This document shows, piece after piece, positions 5,895 to 6,953 of a stretch of 6,953 nucleotides of DNA; the first letter of the stretch is position 1; every line of letters begins with the position of its first letter. Both the position numbers and the translations under genes were made by a program. The DNA is from CAMLHU01 sp039917855 (GTDB lineage: Bacteria; Gemmatimonadota; Gemmatimonadetes; Gemmatimonadales; GWC2-71-9): assembly GCA_039917855.1 (NCBI GenBank), contig JBDSIR010000114.1, positions 1 to 6,953 of the forward strand, written 5' to 3'. The notes under the pieces are model-generated. The model saw only the letters and a list, made by a program, of their open reading frames with translations. It searched no databases and had not been told where the DNA came from.

Positions 5895-6898
5895 CGCCGC
5901 GACGGCCAGTGGGCCGGTCGGCCAGTGGGCCGGGAGCCGGTCCAGCGCCCCAGCGCCCCAGCGCCCCAGCGCGGGCCCACTTGCCCACTGGCCCACTGGC
6001 CCACGTGGCAGAGTTCCTCCGGCACGTCGCGGACGAGAAGCAGCAGTCGCCCAATACGGTCAAGGCATACACCCGCGACCTGGCGGTATTCACCGAGTTC
6101 TGTGGTGGTCATTACGGCGAGGGGTTCAGTTGGGCCAAGCTCGACCGCCAGGGACTGCGCGGCTTCCTCGGCGAACTGCAGCGGCGGGGGCAGTCGAAGA
6201 GGTCGGCAGCCCGGGCGCTCTCGGCGGTGCGGAGTTTCTACCGGTACCTGCAGACCCATCACGACCTCGCCGTGCCCGCGGTGCGGAGCGCGCGTGCGCC
6301 CAAGCTCGAGCGGCGCCTGCCGAGCCACATGGACATCACCCAGACCGAAGCGGTCTTCGCGGGGGCCAGCGTGCGCGCGGAGGGGGGTGACGTCGCGGCG
6401 GTGCGCGACCTGGCGATGCTCGAGCTGTTCTACTCCAGTGGACTCCGTTTATCGGAGCTGGCCGGCGCCGACCTGCCCGACCTCGACCTCCTGGGCGACC
6501 AGATAAAGGTGCGAGGGAAGGGACGCAAGGAACGGATCGTGCCGGTGGGGCGGCAGGCCAATGGGGCGCTCCGCCGCTGGCTCGACCACCGCGAGACGCT
6601 GGCAGCGCGTCCAGGGGCCGATCGGCGGGCGCTGTTCCTGAACCTGCGGGGCCAGCGGCTCACCGGGCGGAGCGTGCAGCGTGCGATGCACAAGCTGCTC
6701 GAGGTCGCCGGGGTCGACGGCCTCAAGGTCCACTCGCTCCGCCACACCTTCGCCACCCACCTCCTCGATGCGGGTGCCGACCTGCGGGCGGTGCAGGAAC
6801 TGCTGGGGCACGCCTCGCTCAGCACTACCCAGATCTACACCCACACCAGCGTCGATCGGCTGAAGCAGGTCTATCGGAAGGCGCACCCAAGGGCGTGA
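5891..6898 (+). CDS. xerC: Tyrosine recombinase XerC/XerD, chromosome dimer resolution
   Basis: This protein is a tyrosine recombinase that acts with a partner at the chromosomal dif site to turn dimers back into monomers before division. The full catalytic set is visible: R186 (SGLRLSEL), K210 (RGKGRKER), H281 and R284 (HSLRHTFATH), H307 (LLGHASLS) and nucleophile Y316 (QIYTHT). Spacings between these match E. coli XerD. The N-terminal SAM-like DNA-binding domain starts near residue 39 (VAEFLRHVADEKQQSPNTV), and the protein ends HPRA like known Xer proteins. XerC is preferred over XerD because it follows topA–trmFO, as codV does in B. subtilis; sequence alone does not decide. The ATG at 5891 overlaps the trmFO stop (ATGA) and suggests coupled translation, but it adds a Pro/Gly/Ala-rich 38-residue extension encoded by 8-bp repeats. 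An in-frame GTG at 6005 would give a 297-residue protein of standard length, though it lacks a visible ribosome binding site. The true start is uncertain. Confidence 0.92.
   Translation: MTPRRPVGRSASGPGAGPAPQRPSAPARAHLPTGPLAHVAEFLRHVADEKQQSPNTVKAYTRDLAVFTEFCGGHYGEGFSWAKLDRQGLRGFLGELQRRGQSKRSAARALSAVRSFYRYLQTHHDLAVPAVRSARAPKLERRLPSHMDITQTEAVFAGASVRAEGGDVAAVRDLAMLELFYSSGLRLSELAGADLPDLDLLGDQIKVRGKGRKERIVPVGRQANGALRRWLDHRETLAARPGADRRALFLNLRGQRLTGRSVQRAMHKLLEVAGVDGLKVHSLRHTFATHLLDAGADLRAVQELLGHASLSTTQIYTHTSVDRLKQVYRKAHPRA
5903..5933 (+). repeat. Two copies of a 15-bp repeat at the 5' end of xerC (left arm)
   Basis: CGGCCAGTGGGCCGG occurs at 5903–5917 and 5919–5933, a 16-bp period. The 12-base core GGCCAGTGGGCC of each copy is the exact reverse complement of 5990–6001 in the right-hand repeats, so the two clusters can form a long stem of about 15 pairs with one mismatch (5917–5931 with 5990–6004). 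Confidence 0.9.
5942..5973 (+). repeat. 8-bp tandem repeat CCAGCGCC, four copies
   Basis: Units at 5942, 5950, 5958 and 5966; the last copy ends in G instead of C. This lies in the loop between the inverted 15-bp arms. Because the unit is not a multiple of three, each gain or loss of one copy shifts the reading frame from the ATG at 5891 into the recombinase. Confidence 0.9.
5975..6006 (+). repeat. 8-bp tandem repeat GCCCACTG, four near-copies (right arm)
   Basis: Units start at 5975, 5983, 5991 and 5999 and read GCCCACTT, GCCCACTG, GCCCACTG and GCCCACGT. The last unit contains the alternative GTG start of the recombinase at 6005. The array is an inverted relative of the left repeats. Confidence 0.88.
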
Positions 6899-6916
6899 GG
6901 GGTGAGGGGTGAGGGG
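6896..6916 (+). repeat. 7-bp tandem repeat TGAGGGG, three copies, covering the xerC stop
   Basis: Three perfect copies begin at 6896, 6903 and 6910. The TGA of the first copy is the xerC stop codon. The last copy overlaps a GTGAGG (6909–6914) that can pair with CCTCAC (6924–6929), giving a short hairpin without a following T-run. Confidence 0.85.
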
Positions 6917-6930
6917 AGCTGCTCCTCACG

Positions 6931-6953
6931 TTGTCATCCCGAGCAGAGCGAGG
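6931..6953. repeat. Probable end of a dispersed intergenic repeat (TCATCCCGAGC type), cut by the window edge
   Basis: The last bases read TTGTCATCCCGAGC, then AGAGCGAGG. This resembles a phrase (TCATCCCGAGC…GAGCGAGG) that I recall from the intergenic regions of many bacteria, where it recurs as short dispersed elements. Only one copy is visible here and the element is truncated, so repetition cannot be shown from this window. Confidence 0.4.

Noticed and set aside
5942..6006. CRISPR-like array
   Set aside because: The repeats are 8 bp and directly adjacent with no spacers; they are a microsatellite.
5891..6898. Phage or integron integrase instead of a housekeeping Xer protein
   Set aside because: Length, catalytic spacing, the HPRA C-terminus and the topA–trmFO neighbourhood all fit XerC/XerD; no attachment site or cargo genes are visible.

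Overview
The window is a GC-rich stretch of bacterial chromosome. Most of it is a forward-strand run of housekeeping genes: aroC (5' part missing), aroK, topA, trmFO and a xerC-type recombinase. I see no prophage, transposon, CRISPR array or defence system. The order topA–trmFO–xerC matches the order known from Bacillus subtilis (topA, trmFO, codV). High GC, 'AroC–AroK' next to this block, and 8-bp microsatellites between genes are compatible with a Gemmatimonadota-like organism. That placement is inference, because no marker here was compared against a database.

Region by region. Bases 1–157 (minus strand) hold the first 52 codons of a secreted protein that continues off the left edge. Bases 158–415 hold no large gene: there is one short possible leader ORF (251–316) and two hairpin-forming stretches, and the sequence is visibly less GC-rich. 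At about 410–419 the chorismate synthase reading frame begins abruptly at what should be about residue 52. The flavin/substrate signature GESHG and the GRGxRM segment are absent, and an in-frame stop lies 6 bases before the first Met. Bases 416–2003 are aroC and aroK, the last-step and fifth-step enzymes of the shikimate pathway, separated by 4 bases. A 124-base gap with a weak terminator-like element precedes topA (2128–4602). topA, trmFO and xerC are then joined by GTGA and ATGA start/stop overlaps and are probably translated in a coupled way. The right edge (6896–6953) has a 7-bp tandem repeat running through the xerC stop codon, then a sequence resembling a common dispersed bacterial repeat.

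How the genes relate: AroK phosphorylates shikimate and AroC makes chorismate, so the first pair is metabolic. TopA relaxes negative supercoils, TrmFO methylates U54 of tRNA, and the Xer recombinase resolves chromosome dimers. The second block is therefore information processing and chromosome maintenance.

The two most notable points are these. First, the abrupt left boundary of aroC, next to DNA of different character whose secreted protein looks sphingomonad-like to me, suggests a chimeric contig or a real rearrangement. Second, a cluster of 8-bp repeats lies inside the annotated N-terminus of the recombinase, where a change in copy number would shift the reading frame. No new biological system is convincingly present.
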